DNA of 64,000 bases from Vibrio sp. CAU 1672 (GTDB lineage: Bacteria; Pseudomonadota; Gammaproteobacteria; Enterobacterales; Vibrionaceae): the NCBI RefSeq assembly GCF_029223195.1, contig NZ_JARHUF010000003.1:62001-126000 (forward strand), given 5' to 3'. The position numbers and the translations under genes were made by a program. Within the stretch, counting starts at the first letter, position 1. Each line of letters begins with the position of its first letter. The notes beneath the pieces were generated by a model. It did not search any database. It was not told the origin of the DNA and saw only the letters and a list, made by a program, of their open reading frames with translations. Positions 9,804 through 18,770 of the stretch are shown one piece after another.

Positions 9804-11096
9804 TCAGTAAAACCGCTCACGAATGAAACCCAATAACAATAAGGAAAGCAGGGTGAGCCCCTCCAACGCCCCGCCACTGTCATTGGAGTTACAGCCAAAG
9901 CTCGACTCTGAACCACCGATATTTATCGAACTTGGATCATCACACTGCTCTTCTGTAACAGGTTCCTCCCCTTCATCTGTCCCCCCGCTGTCTCCTTCAT
10001 TGGTTGCTTCATCATCATTATCTTGAGCTAAGAGGAAGCCCGGTTTGCTAACCACCTCTTCTGGTGCAGATGGAGCACTCGTATAAGAGACGATCCATTG
10101 CAGATATTCGGTCAAATTGCTATACCAGGTAGGAAGCGTCACTGAGCTACAGACCGAGTTAATGATCGGTCCGGCGCTGATGACTCCGACCTGTACCCAT
10201 GCGTCACCAACCTTAAGTAGCAATGGACCACCGGTATCACCAACACAGGCACCGTTACCATAAATATTATCGCCTTGCGTGATGGTTTCTGTAGGCAGTG
10301 TGCACAGTTTACTTGGATCAACCGGCGACTCTATATAGATAGGCAGCTCTTCTGCCGATTCCAGACGATTGAAACACAAATCGATCGGATAAAAGGATAC
10401 CTGGGTATGTCTCACCACCGTACTGCTGTCACCGATTTTCGGATCGCCATCCCCGCCACTTCCCCAGCCGACCACGGTAACATTGGGCTCAGGATTGGCC
10501 GAATCCCAGTCCGCTCCCAAATCCGTCAAACGTTGATAACTGTCATCATCAACTAAAGACACTGCATTTAAAGGAACATAGGCATCATCTACCAATAGTT
10601 CAAAGTCTCTTTCTACATATAACAGTGCCAGATCATGTTGGTAGGCCGTCGACTCAACAGACGTCAGGCCAGTTTCATCGGTAGTTGTGGTGTGAACTGG
10701 CATGTAATCAGGGTGGATCACCACATGAGTGACCTTATATATGTCTGCAAGGGTAGCATCCTTTAAGTCCGCCAGACCTGCTGTCACCGAAATCTCTTTG
10801 GGTTTAGCCACATCATACAACGAAAAATTTTCAGTATTTACAGAATCGTTCTCAAGGCTGGCGTCTGATGCCACCAGACAGTGGGCAGCGGTCAGTACCC
10901 AACGTTTGCCAACAACCGTTCCCCCGCATACATGGTCTTCTGCAAAAATGCTCGCACGGACAGAAACCACAAAAGGAAATTCATCTTTAAACTCTTCGGG
11001 GGTCAACTCCTTTCCATTACTCTCCCCTAACACAACCGCGTACGCAGTTACACTAACCAGCAACGAGCACAAAAACAGCATCCATCTTTGCCACAT
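9804..11096 (-). CDS. secreted S1-family protease homologue with GlyGly-CTERM tail; catalytic Ser replaced by Thr
   Basis: A 430-residue chymotrypsin-fold protein: signal peptide (residues 1-20), S1 domain about 40-337, acidic low-complexity linker (about 355-400), then a GlyGly-CTERM tail (GG at 408-409, hydrophobic 411-423, basic end). Vibrio VesA/B/C proteases share this layout; the tail is processed by rhombosortase after type II secretion. His72 (VLTAAHC) and Asp155 (YQHDLALLY) are in place, but the nucleophile motif reads CVGDTGGP, with Thr288 (codon ACC at 10233-10235) instead of Ser. The residue at trypsin position 189 is Gly282, not Asp, arguing against trypsin-like specificity. It may be a pseudo-protease or use threonine; I cannot decide. 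A strong GGAGG site precedes the ATG. Confidence 0.9.
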   Translation of the reverse strand: MWQRWMLFLCSLLVSVTAYAVVLGESNGKELTPEEFKDEFPFVVSVRASIFAEDHVCGGTVVGKRWVLTAAHCLVASDASLENDSVNTENFSLYDVAKPKEISVTAGLADLKDATLADIYKVTHVVIHPDYMPVHTTTTDETGLTSVESTAYQHDLALLYVERDFELLVDDAYVPLNAVSLVDDDSYQRLTDLGADWDSANPEPNVTVVGWGSGGDGDPKIGDSSTVVRHTQVSFYPIDLCFNRLESAEELPIYIESPVDPSKLCTLPTETITQGDNIYGNGACVGDTGGPLLLKVGDAWVQVGVISAGPIINSVCSSVTLPTWYSNLTEYLQWIVSYTSAPSAPEEVVSKPGFLLAQDNDDEATNEGDSGGTDEGEEPVTEEQCDDPSSINIGGSESSFGCNSNDSGGALEGLTLLSLLLLGFIRERFY

Positions 11097-11134
11097 AACC
11101 TCCCCCTCCCTGTTTTGGAATCGAATTAAATGGC

Positions 11135-11159
11135 CAAAACGGCCTAAGGGGCCGTTTTG
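11135..11159. terminator. hairpin downstream of the SPOR lipoprotein gene
   Basis: A perfect 10-bp stem CAAAACGGCC / GGCCGTTTTG with a 5-base loop. Read on the minus strand, the second arm carries TTTT. It lies between the SPOR gene and the start of the protease gene, so it would separate those two transcripts. Confidence 0.6.
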
Positions 11160-11264
11160 ATATCAACAAATAGAACAGATTAATATTCAATGATGAGTAT
11201 AGGTACTATTTTGCTTGTTGAGTAACATTTGATTAACAACTAATTTTTGGTCTGCACGATACAA

Positions 11265-11672
11265 CTAGCGCATACGTACCACGCTGGTCTCTTGTTTTCG
11301 CTGCATTTCAGCAAAACTCATTACAAATGGCGCAGCCTGTTTGACATGGCTGGGCAATGAAGAGAGCGCATTCAGTGCTTCTTGCTTGGTTTTAAAGTCA
11401 CCGACGGTCACGGTGTACCAGCGCGTTCCACGGCTGTTTTTCCAGTTCACCCACACCGGATGTTTGGCATCGATGTAGCGGATATAATCTTTGACATCTT
11501 TCTCCTGTTTCAGGGCCAGCACCTGCATGGTGTAATGGGCAGGATTCAGATAGCCATACGCGTCCTGAGAAGACATAACGCCGACACAACGTTCATTTTC
11601 CGCAAAACGTGGTTGCGGGGCGACGCAGCCAACCAGCGTAAAGGCCAGGGTCAAAGATAAAAGCTTCTGCAC
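11265..11672 (-). CDS. SPOR-domain lipoprotein
   Basis: A 135-residue lipoprotein. The N-terminus has a type II signal with lipobox LVGC, so Cys16 would be lipidated. Residues about 45-125 form a SPOR-like fold (YTMQVLALKQEKDVKDYI, then TRWYTVTVGDFKTKQEAL, then LPSHVKQAAPFVM), a domain that binds denuded glycan strands at division sites. It sits immediately downstream of dacA, another peptidoglycan gene, on the same strand but behind a terminator hairpin. Similar short SPOR lipoproteins are common in Vibrio; the precise role is unassigned. Confidence 0.8.
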   Translation of the reverse strand: MQKLLSLTLAFTLVGCVAPQPRFAENERCVGVMSSQDAYGYLNPAHYTMQVLALKQEKDVKDYIRYIDAKHPVWVNWKNSRGTRWYTVTVGDFKTKQEALNALSSLPSHVKQAAPFVMSFAEMQRKQETSVVRMR

Positions 11673-11730
11673 GTGATACTCCCGTGTTGTTCTGAACTGA
11701 TATGCTCATAGTTGAGTTCTTCAAATAAGA

Positions 11731-11753
11731 AAGGCGGCCATTATGGCCGCCTT
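11731..11753 (-). terminator. Rho-independent terminator after dacA
   Basis: Perfect 10-bp stem AAGGCGGCCA / TGGCCGCCTT with a 3-base loop, followed on the minus strand by TCTTATTTG. Lies just 3' of dacA. Confidence 0.75.
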
Positions 11754-11781
11754 AATAAATCGAATCTGAAAAAATTCACAC

Positions 11782-12951
11782 TCAGAACCAGCTGGCAATC
11801 AGTCGTTTTACCCAATCCAGTACACGTTTAAACAAACTGCCCTCTTCAACCGGCTCTAACGCGACCAGTTGTGAGGTTTTCACGACCTGACCATCGACCT
11901 TGTACAGTACGTTACCCACCACTTGATGTTGCGCAATTGGCGCGACCAAATCATCGTGGTATTCAATCTCAGCTTGCAGCTTCGCCGTATCCCCCTTAGC
12001 CAGCGTCAGGTAAACATCTTCAGCCACGCCGACCTTGAGTTGATCCTGCTGCCCCATCCAGACCCGTGCCATGGCCATCTCCGTGTTGGCTTTACTTGGC
12101 ATCAGGGTGTCAAAAAAGCGGAAACCGTAACTCAGCAGTTGTTTACTCTCAGCTTCACGACTGTTGGCACTGTTTGATCCCATCACGACCGCCACCAAAC
12201 GCATCTCGCCGTTGGTCGCGGAGGTCGCAAGGCTGTAACCCGCACCACTGGTATAGCCGGTTTTCATCCCGTCAACGTTCATACTCCGGTCACGCAGCAG
12301 CCCGTTGCGGTTGTACTGGGTAATACCGTTGTAGGTAAAGGACGTTTCACTGTACAGCGGATACACCGTTGGCAGATCGCGGATAATTGCCTGGCCTAAT
12401 TTTGCAATATCTCGTGGGGTTGAATACAAACCGTCACTGTCTAACCCGTGCGGGTTGGTAAAGCCGCTGTTCTCCAAACCCAGACGGCTGGCCCAACTGT
12501 TCATCAAACTGACGAACGCACCTTCACTGCCGGCAACGTGTTCAGCAATGGCCACGCTGGCATCGTTACCTGACTGGACAATCAAGCCCCGGTATAAATC
12601 TGAAAGTGTCACCGATGTGCCTACTTCGATAAACATCTTCGACGAATCCGGAAAGTTTCTTGCCCAGGCATTGCGGCTGATGACGACCTCATCATCAAAA
12701 CCTATATTACCGGCATTCAGCTCCTGACCAGCAACATAAGCGGTCATCAGCTTGGTCAAACTTGCCGGGTTAAGCCGTTGGTCGGCGTTCTTTTCTACCA
12801 ACACGGTCCCGGAATGGTAGTCCATCAGAATATACCCGCGCGCCCCCAGAGTGGGCGCATCCGGTATGACGGTCGGAGCCGCGGAACTTAAAGCAGGCAC
12901 AGCGACTAAAGCCGTCGCCAGGATCATGGAATGTACACTATTTTTTTTCAT
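11782..12951 (-). CDS. dacA: D-alanyl-D-alanine carboxypeptidase (PBP5/6 type)
   Basis: A 389-residue low-molecular-mass penicillin-binding protein. Signal peptide (about 1-24), then the three catalytic motifs: Ser64-x2-Lys67 in PASLTKLMTAY, the SGN triad in VQSGNDASVA, and KTG in DGMKTGYTSGAG. The C-terminal beta domain (about 290-365) precedes an amphipathic end, LFKRVLDWVKRLIASWF, which anchors PBP5 to the outer face of the inner membrane. It removes the terminal D-Ala from pentapeptides and helps set cell shape. Length matches the family. Several paralogues exist in Vibrionaceae, so dacA could be dacC-like. Confidence 0.93.
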   Translation of the reverse strand: MKKNSVHSMILATALVAVPALSSAAPTVIPDAPTLGARGYILMDYHSGTVLVEKNADQRLNPASLTKLMTAYVAGQELNAGNIGFDDEVVISRNAWARNFPDSSKMFIEVGTSVTLSDLYRGLIVQSGNDASVAIAEHVAGSEGAFVSLMNSWASRLGLENSGFTNPHGLDSDGLYSTPRDIAKLGQAIIRDLPTVYPLYSETSFTYNGITQYNRNGLLRDRSMNVDGMKTGYTSGAGYSLATSATNGEMRLVAVVMGSNSANSREAESKQLLSYGFRFFDTLMPSKANTEMAMARVWMGQQDQLKVGVAEDVYLTLAKGDTAKLQAEIEYHDDLVAPIAQHQVVGNVLYKVDGQVVKTSQLVALEPVEEGSLFKRVLDWVKRLIASWF

Positions 12952-13103
12952 ATCAGCGTTCTGTGGCTAACAAATTAGCTTGAGTATAAAGAAACACCGT
13001 ACAGTTACAGCCCCTCTGTAACCAATGGTTACTTTTCATTGAACTTTGTCGATAAGAATAAGACTCCGATCAAGCATGCGGACAGGAAAAATGAGAGAGC
13101 CGT

Positions 13104-13131
13104 AAAAAAAGGGAATCCTTTCGGTATTCCC
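13104..13131 (-). terminator. Rho-independent terminator after yghU
   Basis: GGGAATCC and GGTATTCCC form a stem with one bulge and a TTTC loop. On the minus strand it is followed by a run of seven T. It lies 3' of yghU. Confidence 0.7.
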
Positions 13132-13151
13132 TCACAGTTGTTCTCGATTAC

Positions 13152-14012
13152 TTACCGCGGCTGTCTGGCCAGCACTGCATCAATATCAGCCGCGCTATGG
13201 CGCTCTTGCAGTTGCTCCCACTCTTCTCCCCACGACCGGTTCACGATGCGGCCGCGTTGCACTGCGGGCCGGGCGTCAATCGCTTTTGCCCAGCGAACCA
13301 CATTCGGATAACTGGCGACATCAAGAAACTCAGCCGCATCGTATAAACGGCCCAGAACCAGATTGCCATACCAGGGCCAGGTGGCGATATCGGCAATGCT
13401 GTATTCCTTACCGCCAAGAAACTCGTTCTCTGCCAGTTGCTTGTCCAACACATCCAACTGGCGTTTCGCTTCCATGGTGAAACGGTTGATGGGGTACTCA
13501 AACTTCTCAGGTGCATAGGCATAGAAGTGACCAAACCCGCCGCCAAGGTAAGGGGCAGAGCCTTGCAACCAGAACAGCCAATTCATCACCTGGGTGCGTG
13601 GCGCCGGATCCTGAGGCAAGAAGAGGCCAAATTTTTCTGCGAGATAAAGCAAGATATTGCCAGACTCAAACACATTAATCGGCTCATTTCCGGAGCGATC
13701 CACCAAAGCCGGGATCTTTGAATTCGGGTTCACCGCGACAAATCCTGAGCCGAATTGATCCCCATCACCAATCTTGATCAAGTATGCATCGTACTCAGCT
13801 TCTGCAATACCTGCAGCCAGCAGCTCCTCAAACATGATGGTGACTTTTTGTCCATTCGGCGTGCCCATCGAATAAAGCTGAAACGCATGCTCCCCAACCG
13901 GCAGTGCCTGCTCATGCCGCGCACCAGAATCAGGGCGGTTAATACTCGCCCATTGACCACCACTATCATTATCGTTAGTCCAGACTTTCGGTGGAGTATA
14001 TTCGTTCGTCAT
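13152..14012 (-). CDS. yghU: glutathione-dependent disulfide-bond oxidoreductase, YghU-like GST
   Basis: A 286-residue glutathione-transferase-fold protein of the YghU/Nu class. It has the long N-terminal extension (YTPPKVWTNDNDSGGQWASI), then the thioredoxin-like domain with YSMGTPNGQKVTIMFEELL, in which the Thr-Pro-Asn stretch coordinates glutathione, then FESGNILLYLAEK, and the all-helical domain with APYLGGGFGHFYAYAPEK. Nu-class enzymes hold two glutathiones and reduce disulfides or peroxides. It is cytoplasmic and, with the peroxiredoxin and pirin nearby, belongs to a loose cluster of redox genes without an obvious shared operon. Confidence 0.93.
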   Translation of the reverse strand: MTNEYTPPKVWTNDNDSGGQWASINRPDSGARHEQALPVGEHAFQLYSMGTPNGQKVTIMFEELLAAGIAEAEYDAYLIKIGDGDQFGSGFVAVNPNSKIPALVDRSGNEPINVFESGNILLYLAEKFGLFLPQDPAPRTQVMNWLFWLQGSAPYLGGGFGHFYAYAPEKFEYPINRFTMEAKRQLDVLDKQLAENEFLGGKEYSIADIATWPWYGNLVLGRLYDAAEFLDVASYPNVVRWAKAIDARPAVQRGRIVNRSWGEEWEQLQERHSAADIDAVLARQPR

Positions 14013-14335
14013 GATGATTCCTTATTGTGATTAACGGCACTTCCCTACCGGCGATACGTTCTCGTTACCTCGGCATGCGCCTATCAGACCAGCGCGACCG
14101 TTGAAACATGCCAGCAAGCAGATTATCACTCTCGATCCTGCGTTGTGGGTCAGTACCAAACTGCTCTCATTAAAAATGATGAGGTTTGGATTAGGGAATA
14201 AAAGTCCTGGCAGCAAAAAATGTTAAGCTATTTAGTTATGAACCATAGCCAGACGCTATAAGCCACCAAGATAGACAAGCACTCTAGACCGCATGTGTGT
14301 GATCACCGACAACTTAGAATGCTTGCTCAAGGCCC
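14013..14335. other. intergenic region, no gene seen
   Basis: About 320 bases between the SDR gene and yghU, both on the minus strand. It should hold the yghU promoter and the SDR 3' end. A 61-codon minus-strand ORF here lacks family resemblance and a ribosome site. No clear terminator. Confidence 0.45.
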
Positions 14336-15055
14336 CTACAGGACTAAGCCGCCATCGATTTTCAGCACCTGCCCGGTAATGTACGCACTGTCATCCGAAG
14401 CTAAGAACGCCACCCCGTTGGCGATGTCCCGGACACTGCCCATTCTGCCTAAGGGCGTTTTCCCCTCCATCATCGCGATGACTTTTTCTGGCAGGCTGCG
14501 GGTCATATCCGTGGCGATAAATCCCGGTGCCACACAGTTGACCCGGATTTGCGCGCCTTTTCTGGCCAGCTCTTTCGCCCAGCCTTTACTCATGGCGATC
14601 AATCCCCCTTTACTGGCGGCGTAATTGCTCTGACCAATATTGCCATCCGTGCCAACGATGGAAGAGATGCTTACAATGCTGCCACTGCCACGCTCCATCA
14701 TTGCCGGTGCCACCTGCTGGGTCAGCAGAAATACCGCTTTAAGGTTTACTTCTAGTACGCTGTCCCAGTCCTGCTCCTGCATATCAGGCAATAATGCATC
14801 ACGCGTAATGCCGGCATTATTGACCAGCACATCAATGTGTTGATGTGTTGCCAACACTTTCTGCACCACTGTACGAACTGCCTCAGCGTCACACAGGTTC
14901 ACCTGCTCACTACTGAAGCGGTCTGACTGACACCAGGCGATGGGCGAAATATCTAAACCGACGACATCAAAACCGTCTTGTAACAGCTTCTCACAGATTG
15001 CCTGACCTATCCCACGCGCCGCACCGGTAACCAGCGCTACTTTTTTCTGATTCAT
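14336..15055 (-). CDS. FabG-like short-chain dehydrogenase/reductase
   Basis: A 239-residue classical SDR: cofactor motif TGAARGIG (residues 10-17), NNAG in LVNNAGITRDALL, catalytic Ser in VSISSIVG and Tyr-x3-Lys in SNYAASKGG, ending ITGQVLKIDGGLVL. It resembles 3-oxoacyl-ACP reductases and acetoacetyl-CoA reductases. It is not flanked by fatty-acid or polyhydroxybutyrate genes, so the primary FabG is presumably elsewhere and this is an accessory reductase of unknown substrate. AAGGAAGA lies shortly upstream of the ATG. Single-gene unit. Confidence 0.87.
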   Translation of the reverse strand: MNQKKVALVTGAARGIGQAICEKLLQDGFDVVGLDISPIAWCQSDRFSSEQVNLCDAEAVRTVVQKVLATHQHIDVLVNNAGITRDALLPDMQEQDWDSVLEVNLKAVFLLTQQVAPAMMERGSGSIVSISSIVGTDGNIGQSNYAASKGGLIAMSKGWAKELARKGAQIRVNCVAPGFIATDMTRSLPEKVIAMMEGKTPLGRMGSVRDIANGVAFLASDDSAYITGQVLKIDGGLVL

Positions 15056-15320
15056 CTTGGTCTTCCTTAAGTTTAAAAATAATCGTTCTTGCTCCCTGCC
15101 CGTGGTGACGTTTATTTATATTGTGACTGTCACTCAATCTCGTTTGATCAGGAATAAATTAATATATGAAACTATAGGACCGATTTCCGGATGTAGTATG
15201 AACGAATCAAGAAACTATGGTGATTGTTCGATGAACACCAACCATTGTTACCTGTTATTACATGATTTCCAGCCGTTCGACGGCAAATGAATACTCTACG
15301 GATAACAGGAGCAACGATAG

Positions 15321-16043
15321 ATGCACGAACGCCGCTCAATCAGCCCTGACCGGCGCTATCCATCACTAAACATAAGGTGCAATATGCTAAATATGGATTT
15401 TTCCCGGCACGTCGTGATTGAAACGGCGCAGCAAGACTGGGTGGCCAGCCCGGCACAAGGAGTGTGGCGAAAACCCCTAGAGCTCGAAGCCAAAGAACAC
15501 GGCCATACGACCAGTATCGTCAAATATGAGCCGGACTCCCGGTTTGCCCCCCATTCCCACCCGCTGGGTGAAGAAATTCTGGTACTGGACGGGGTGTTTT
15601 CCGACGAAGAGGGCGACTACCCGGCAGGCACTTACCTGCGTAACCCGCCCGGGAGTCTTCATGCGCCATTCAGCCAACCAGGCTGCGTCATTCTGGTCAA
15701 ACTGAATCAATTTTCTGCTGAGGACGATGCCAAAATCAGAATAAATACTCGCCACGAAGTGTGGTCTGCCGGATCGGGGGGATCACAGGTGATGCCTTTG
15801 GACTCATTTAGGGGCGAACATGTCGCGCTGGTGAAGTGGTCAAAAGGAGAACGATTTCAGCCGGATTGGCATTCCAAAGGGGTGGAGATTTTTGTCCTGT
15901 CCGGCACCTTTAAGGATCTGTGGGGAAGTTATCCGGCGCATACCTGGCTACGCCGCCCGCATATGGGTGAGCATTTTCCATTCGTTGAGGAAGATACCGT
16001 GATTTGGCTTAAAACTGGCCACTTGCCTCATGAGGGGGACTGA
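15321..16043 (+). CDS. ChrR-type cupin protein (tandem cupin)
   Basis: A protein of 240 residues with two cupin halves of the anti-sigma factor ChrR family. The first has FAPHSHPLGEEILVLDGVFSDEEGDYPAGTYLRNPPGSLHAP; the second repeats it as FQPDWHSKGVEIFVLSGTFKDLWGSYPAHTWLRRP. His and Glu residues suggest a metal site. It lacks the N-terminal zinc-binding anti-sigma domain of ChrR, so it is more likely a stand-alone metal cupin than an anti-sigma factor. Two starts are plausible: 15321 has AGGAG at 9-base spacing; 15384 has AAGGTG at 4 bases and fits the conserved N-terminus better. No sigma factor gene is adjacent. Confidence 0.8.
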   Translation: MHERRSISPDRRYPSLNIRCNMLNMDFSRHVVIETAQQDWVASPAQGVWRKPLELEAKEHGHTTSIVKYEPDSRFAPHSHPLGEEILVLDGVFSDEEGDYPAGTYLRNPPGSLHAPFSQPGCVILVKLNQFSAEDDAKIRINTRHEVWSAGSGGSQVMPLDSFRGEHVALVKWSKGERFQPDWHSKGVEIFVLSGTFKDLWGSYPAHTWLRRPHMGEHFPFVEEDTVIWLKTGHLPHEGD

Positions 16044-16140
16044 AGCTTACAACCTGAACGGCTCGTGGCTGAGACCATTGCTTAAACGGCCCGCTGAGCC
16101 AGAGGACCGTTACTCTTAATCGCGGTGGTTTAACTGATGA

Positions 16141-16380
16141 TCATGAGCTCATGATTTTTGAATGTAGCCAGTCTTTAAGTTCGGCCCGGTCATGCTTAAG
16201 GGAGTTCATTTCTTTATCGTCAATCGGAGCACCTCGCAGTTCCAGTTCGCGAATTTCCCGGTCAATCGCATGATAATTTCGGGCATTTTGCGCGAACGTT
16301 TCATCGTTTGCATTCAGTTGGTTGATGGTATCCAAATGGTCCGGGAACTCGTGGGTTAGTGAGTGATTTTCGCCTAACAT
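16141..16380 (-). CDS. small coiled-coil protein, YdcH/DUF465-like
   Basis: A 79-residue, highly charged helical protein (MLGENHSLTHEFP, then a long helix with RNYHAIDREIRELELRG and a second helix SLKHDRAELKDWLHSKI). The pattern fits the DUF465/YdcH family of short cytoplasmic coiled-coil proteins of unknown function. The frame is open further upstream, but the ATG at 16380 has GAGG 5 bases before it and matches the family start. It stands alone between the cupin and AraC genes. Confidence 0.85.
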   Translation of the reverse strand: MLGENHSLTHEFPDHLDTINQLNANDETFAQNARNYHAIDREIRELELRGAPIDDKEMNSLKHDRAELKDWLHSKIMSS

Positions 16381-16627
16381 AGCAACCTCTTTTCCTTGTT
16401 TACATAAACCGAACTGCTCACTTGTTGAGCAAGCCTGTGTTAAAGGTAGCAGCTCTGCCACGCGAAAATGGTCGTTTTGTCCACAAAATGGTTTATTGAT
16501 GACTGCACCGCCAACTGGCGAAAAAACAGCAAGAAAAGGTTAATTGCCCCCCAGCAAGCGGGAACCGGTCACAGCTGTCAGGGGAGGCCGTCAGCGGGCA
16601 AGTCTCCAGATTGCTTACCGGCAGGAC

Positions 16628-17497
16628 TCAAAAGAAACTGACTGGTAAGTAAAAATCCAGTTCAAATGCCTCTTGATCGTTCAAAAAGTGGTTTTTCAGA
16701 TAATGGACATAGGCCGGGGTGGATCGCTGTTTAAACCCGGACGATGGCAACCACTGCTCGAGGATCATACTGAGCTGAGGTAGTAACTCACCATAGACGC
16801 CCTGCAAACGAAACACCGCATGCAATCCGCCGGGGATCACCATTTGATTTACCACTCCCCGATACTGCAGCGGCTTATCAATCGCCATGCAAGCCACATA
16901 ACGACACTTATCCAGCTCAACCCATGCCGGATTGGAATGGTGTAAACCAAATTGGATCGAAAAATCACGCTGCTCGGAGTTAGCCCAGGCTTTAAGCGTC
17001 AGCCAGGCATAACGTATCGAACGGTTATAACCGACATGACGCACATACGCCGCCAAACGTGGCGGGATTTCACTGATCGTCGGTGCGGGTAAGCTCCGCT
17101 GTCTGACCCGCCGATACCCTGCGGCAATCTCTGCATCCTGTAAATACGGTTTCTGTGCCGTGTGTAAATCATGTCGGCGCCATTCTCCCGGCGACATCTC
17201 GAAGGTTGCTTTAAATGCCCGGCTAAAAGAAGAGACCGATTGAAAGCCACACTTATTGGCAATATCAACCACTGCCGACTGGGGGTCAAACATCAGCTGG
17301 TTCGCGGCATATTCCATGCGTGTACGCCGGATATACTGATGCACTGACTCGCCGACGACCCGTTTAAACGTACGATGAAAATGCTGTTCCGAATACGCGG
17401 CAATCTCAGCCAGTTCCCTGGCGGACATTTCCCTGCTGATGTCTTGATGGATGTAAAACAGCACATCATTAATTCTCGAGGTGTGATGCTGGCTCAT
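16628..17497 (-). CDS. AraC-family regulator with GyrI-like effector domain
   Basis: A 289-residue regulator with the two AraC helix-turn-helix motifs at the N-terminus (about 1-105: AYSEQHFHRTFKRVVGE, then CGFQSVSSFSRAFKATFEMSPGEWR) and a GyrI/SOUL-like effector-binding domain from about 135 to the end (YAWLTLKAWANSEQ, then VVNQMVIPGGLHAVFRLQG). This is the Rob/SoxS-with-GyrI architecture, often tied to small-molecule or drug sensing. It is divergent from the aminotransferase gene across 124 bases, so it may regulate that gene. Confidence 0.9.
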   Translation of the reverse strand: MSQHHTSRINDVLFYIHQDISREMSARELAEIAAYSEQHFHRTFKRVVGESVHQYIRRTRMEYAANQLMFDPQSAVVDIANKCGFQSVSSFSRAFKATFEMSPGEWRRHDLHTAQKPYLQDAEIAAGYRRVRQRSLPAPTISEIPPRLAAYVRHVGYNRSIRYAWLTLKAWANSEQRDFSIQFGLHHSNPAWVELDKCRYVACMAIDKPLQYRGVVNQMVIPGGLHAVFRLQGVYGELLPQLSMILEQWLPSSGFKQRSTPAYVHYLKNHFLNDQEAFELDFYLPVSFF

Positions 17498-17621
17498 AGT
17501 AATGCGACACGCTCAAATAGCATAAATGGACATGTTTGTAAGCATAAATGGACAACCATCAAATATCAACTAAGCGCTACTATCGGAGCAATAACCAACG
17601 ATAATACGAGAAGCACAACCG

Positions 17622-18770
17622 ATGGAAATCGCCCAGTCATTGCAACAGATCCAATCCTCATACATCCGGGAAATACTCGCCGCCGCCAGTGACGAAAAAG
17701 TCATCTCCCTTGCAGGCGGCCTGCCTGACGAAAAGACGTTTCCCATCGATTTGATGAAACCATCACTGGAAAATCTGGCTAACATGCCAGCGGTTTTCCA
17801 ATACGGTGCCACCGCTGGCTATCAACCTTTACTCGACTTTCTCCACCACGAGTACCAGTTGCCACCATCCCATCAGGCAATGATCTGCACCGGCTCACAG
17901 CAGGGGCTCGATTTGATCGCGCGGGCCTACATCAACCCCGGAGACAAAATCGTGATGGAAGCCCCGAGCTACCTTGGAGCCATGCAGGTGTTCGGCCTGG
18001 TTCAGGCCGATATTGTCACGGTGGCGCAAACTGAAACCGGGCCAGATTTGGCCCAGCTCGAACACTGTTTTGCCAGTGAGCAACCCAAACTGTTTTATGC
18101 CGTACCGGATTTTCACAACCCGACCGGTGTATGCTGGAACCTAGACACGCGCCAAAAAGTCGCCCAGCTGTGCCAGCAATATAACGTAGCCTTTATTGAA
18201 GACGCCCCATACCGAGAACTGCGCTTTACCGGCGACGCCTTGCCAATGGTATCCGATTTCTGTCCGGACCATTCAATCGTACTACGCTCGTTTTCCAAAA
18301 TTGCTTCACCCGGCCTGCGGATCGGTGTGGTCAGCGGTAAAACGTCATATCTGGCACCGCTGATAAAAATTAAACAGGGCGCAGATTTACACTCTAGTGT
18401 CCCGATGCAGGCACTATTGCTGGGCCTGTTGCAACATGACAATTTCGCCCGGCACATCGACAATATCCGCGCACTGTATAAATCGCGTTATCAGATCCTG
18501 TTTACCGAGCTGCAACAGCATCTGCCGCCAGAATGCCGGGTAAACCCAGTTGACGGCGGCATGTTTGTCTGGGTAGAGCTCCCACACTGCGACACGTTTG
18601 CACTGGCGAAACAGCTGCTCGCCAGTGGTGTAGCCGTAGTGCCCAGCCCGGTGTTCTATCCAGACAACTGCCAGGCAAAAGCTGCATTGCGACTCAACTT
18701 CACCAATGCCTCACCTGACGAACTGACCATCGCAGTCCGACGTTTGGTAAGCGTATTGGGCACGCTGTAA
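17622..18770 (+). CDS. PLP-dependent class I/II aminotransferase (2-aminoadipate/MocR-like)
   Basis: A 382-residue fold-type I aminotransferase. It opens IQSSYIREILAAASDEKVIS and LAGGLPDEKTFP, the pattern of LysN/2-aminoadipate and kynurenine-type transaminases. Asn166 lies in HNPTGV, Asp-Ala-Pro-Tyr at about 194-197, the PLP-binding Lys226 in RSFSKIASPGLRIG and the substrate-carboxylate Arg near the C-terminus (AALRLNFTNASPDE). It lacks the N-terminal GntR DNA-binding domain of MocR regulators. The amino donor cannot be read from sequence. The divergent AraC gene is a candidate regulator. A weak hairpin follows at 18788-18822. Confidence 0.88.
   Translation: MEIAQSLQQIQSSYIREILAAASDEKVISLAGGLPDEKTFPIDLMKPSLENLANMPAVFQYGATAGYQPLLDFLHHEYQLPPSHQAMICTGSQQGLDLIARAYINPGDKIVMEAPSYLGAMQVFGLVQADIVTVAQTETGPDLAQLEHCFASEQPKLFYAVPDFHNPTGVCWNLDTRQKVAQLCQQYNVAFIEDAPYRELRFTGDALPMVSDFCPDHSIVLRSFSKIASPGLRIGVVSGKTSYLAPLIKIKQGADLHSSVPMQALLLGLLQHDNFARHIDNIRALYKSRYQILFTELQQHLPPECRVNPVDGGMFVWVELPHCDTFALAKQLLASGVAVVPSPVFYPDNCQAKAALRLNFTNASPDELTIAVRRLVSVLGTL

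Noticed and set aside
14336..15055. SDR as PhaB of a polyhydroxybutyrate operon
   Set aside because: No phaA, phaP or phaC neighbours; motifs fit FabG-like enzymes equally well.
15057..15290. 77-codon plus-strand ORF between the SDR and cupin genes
   Set aside because: No ribosome site, irregular composition, no family resemblance; it overlaps the SDR promoter.
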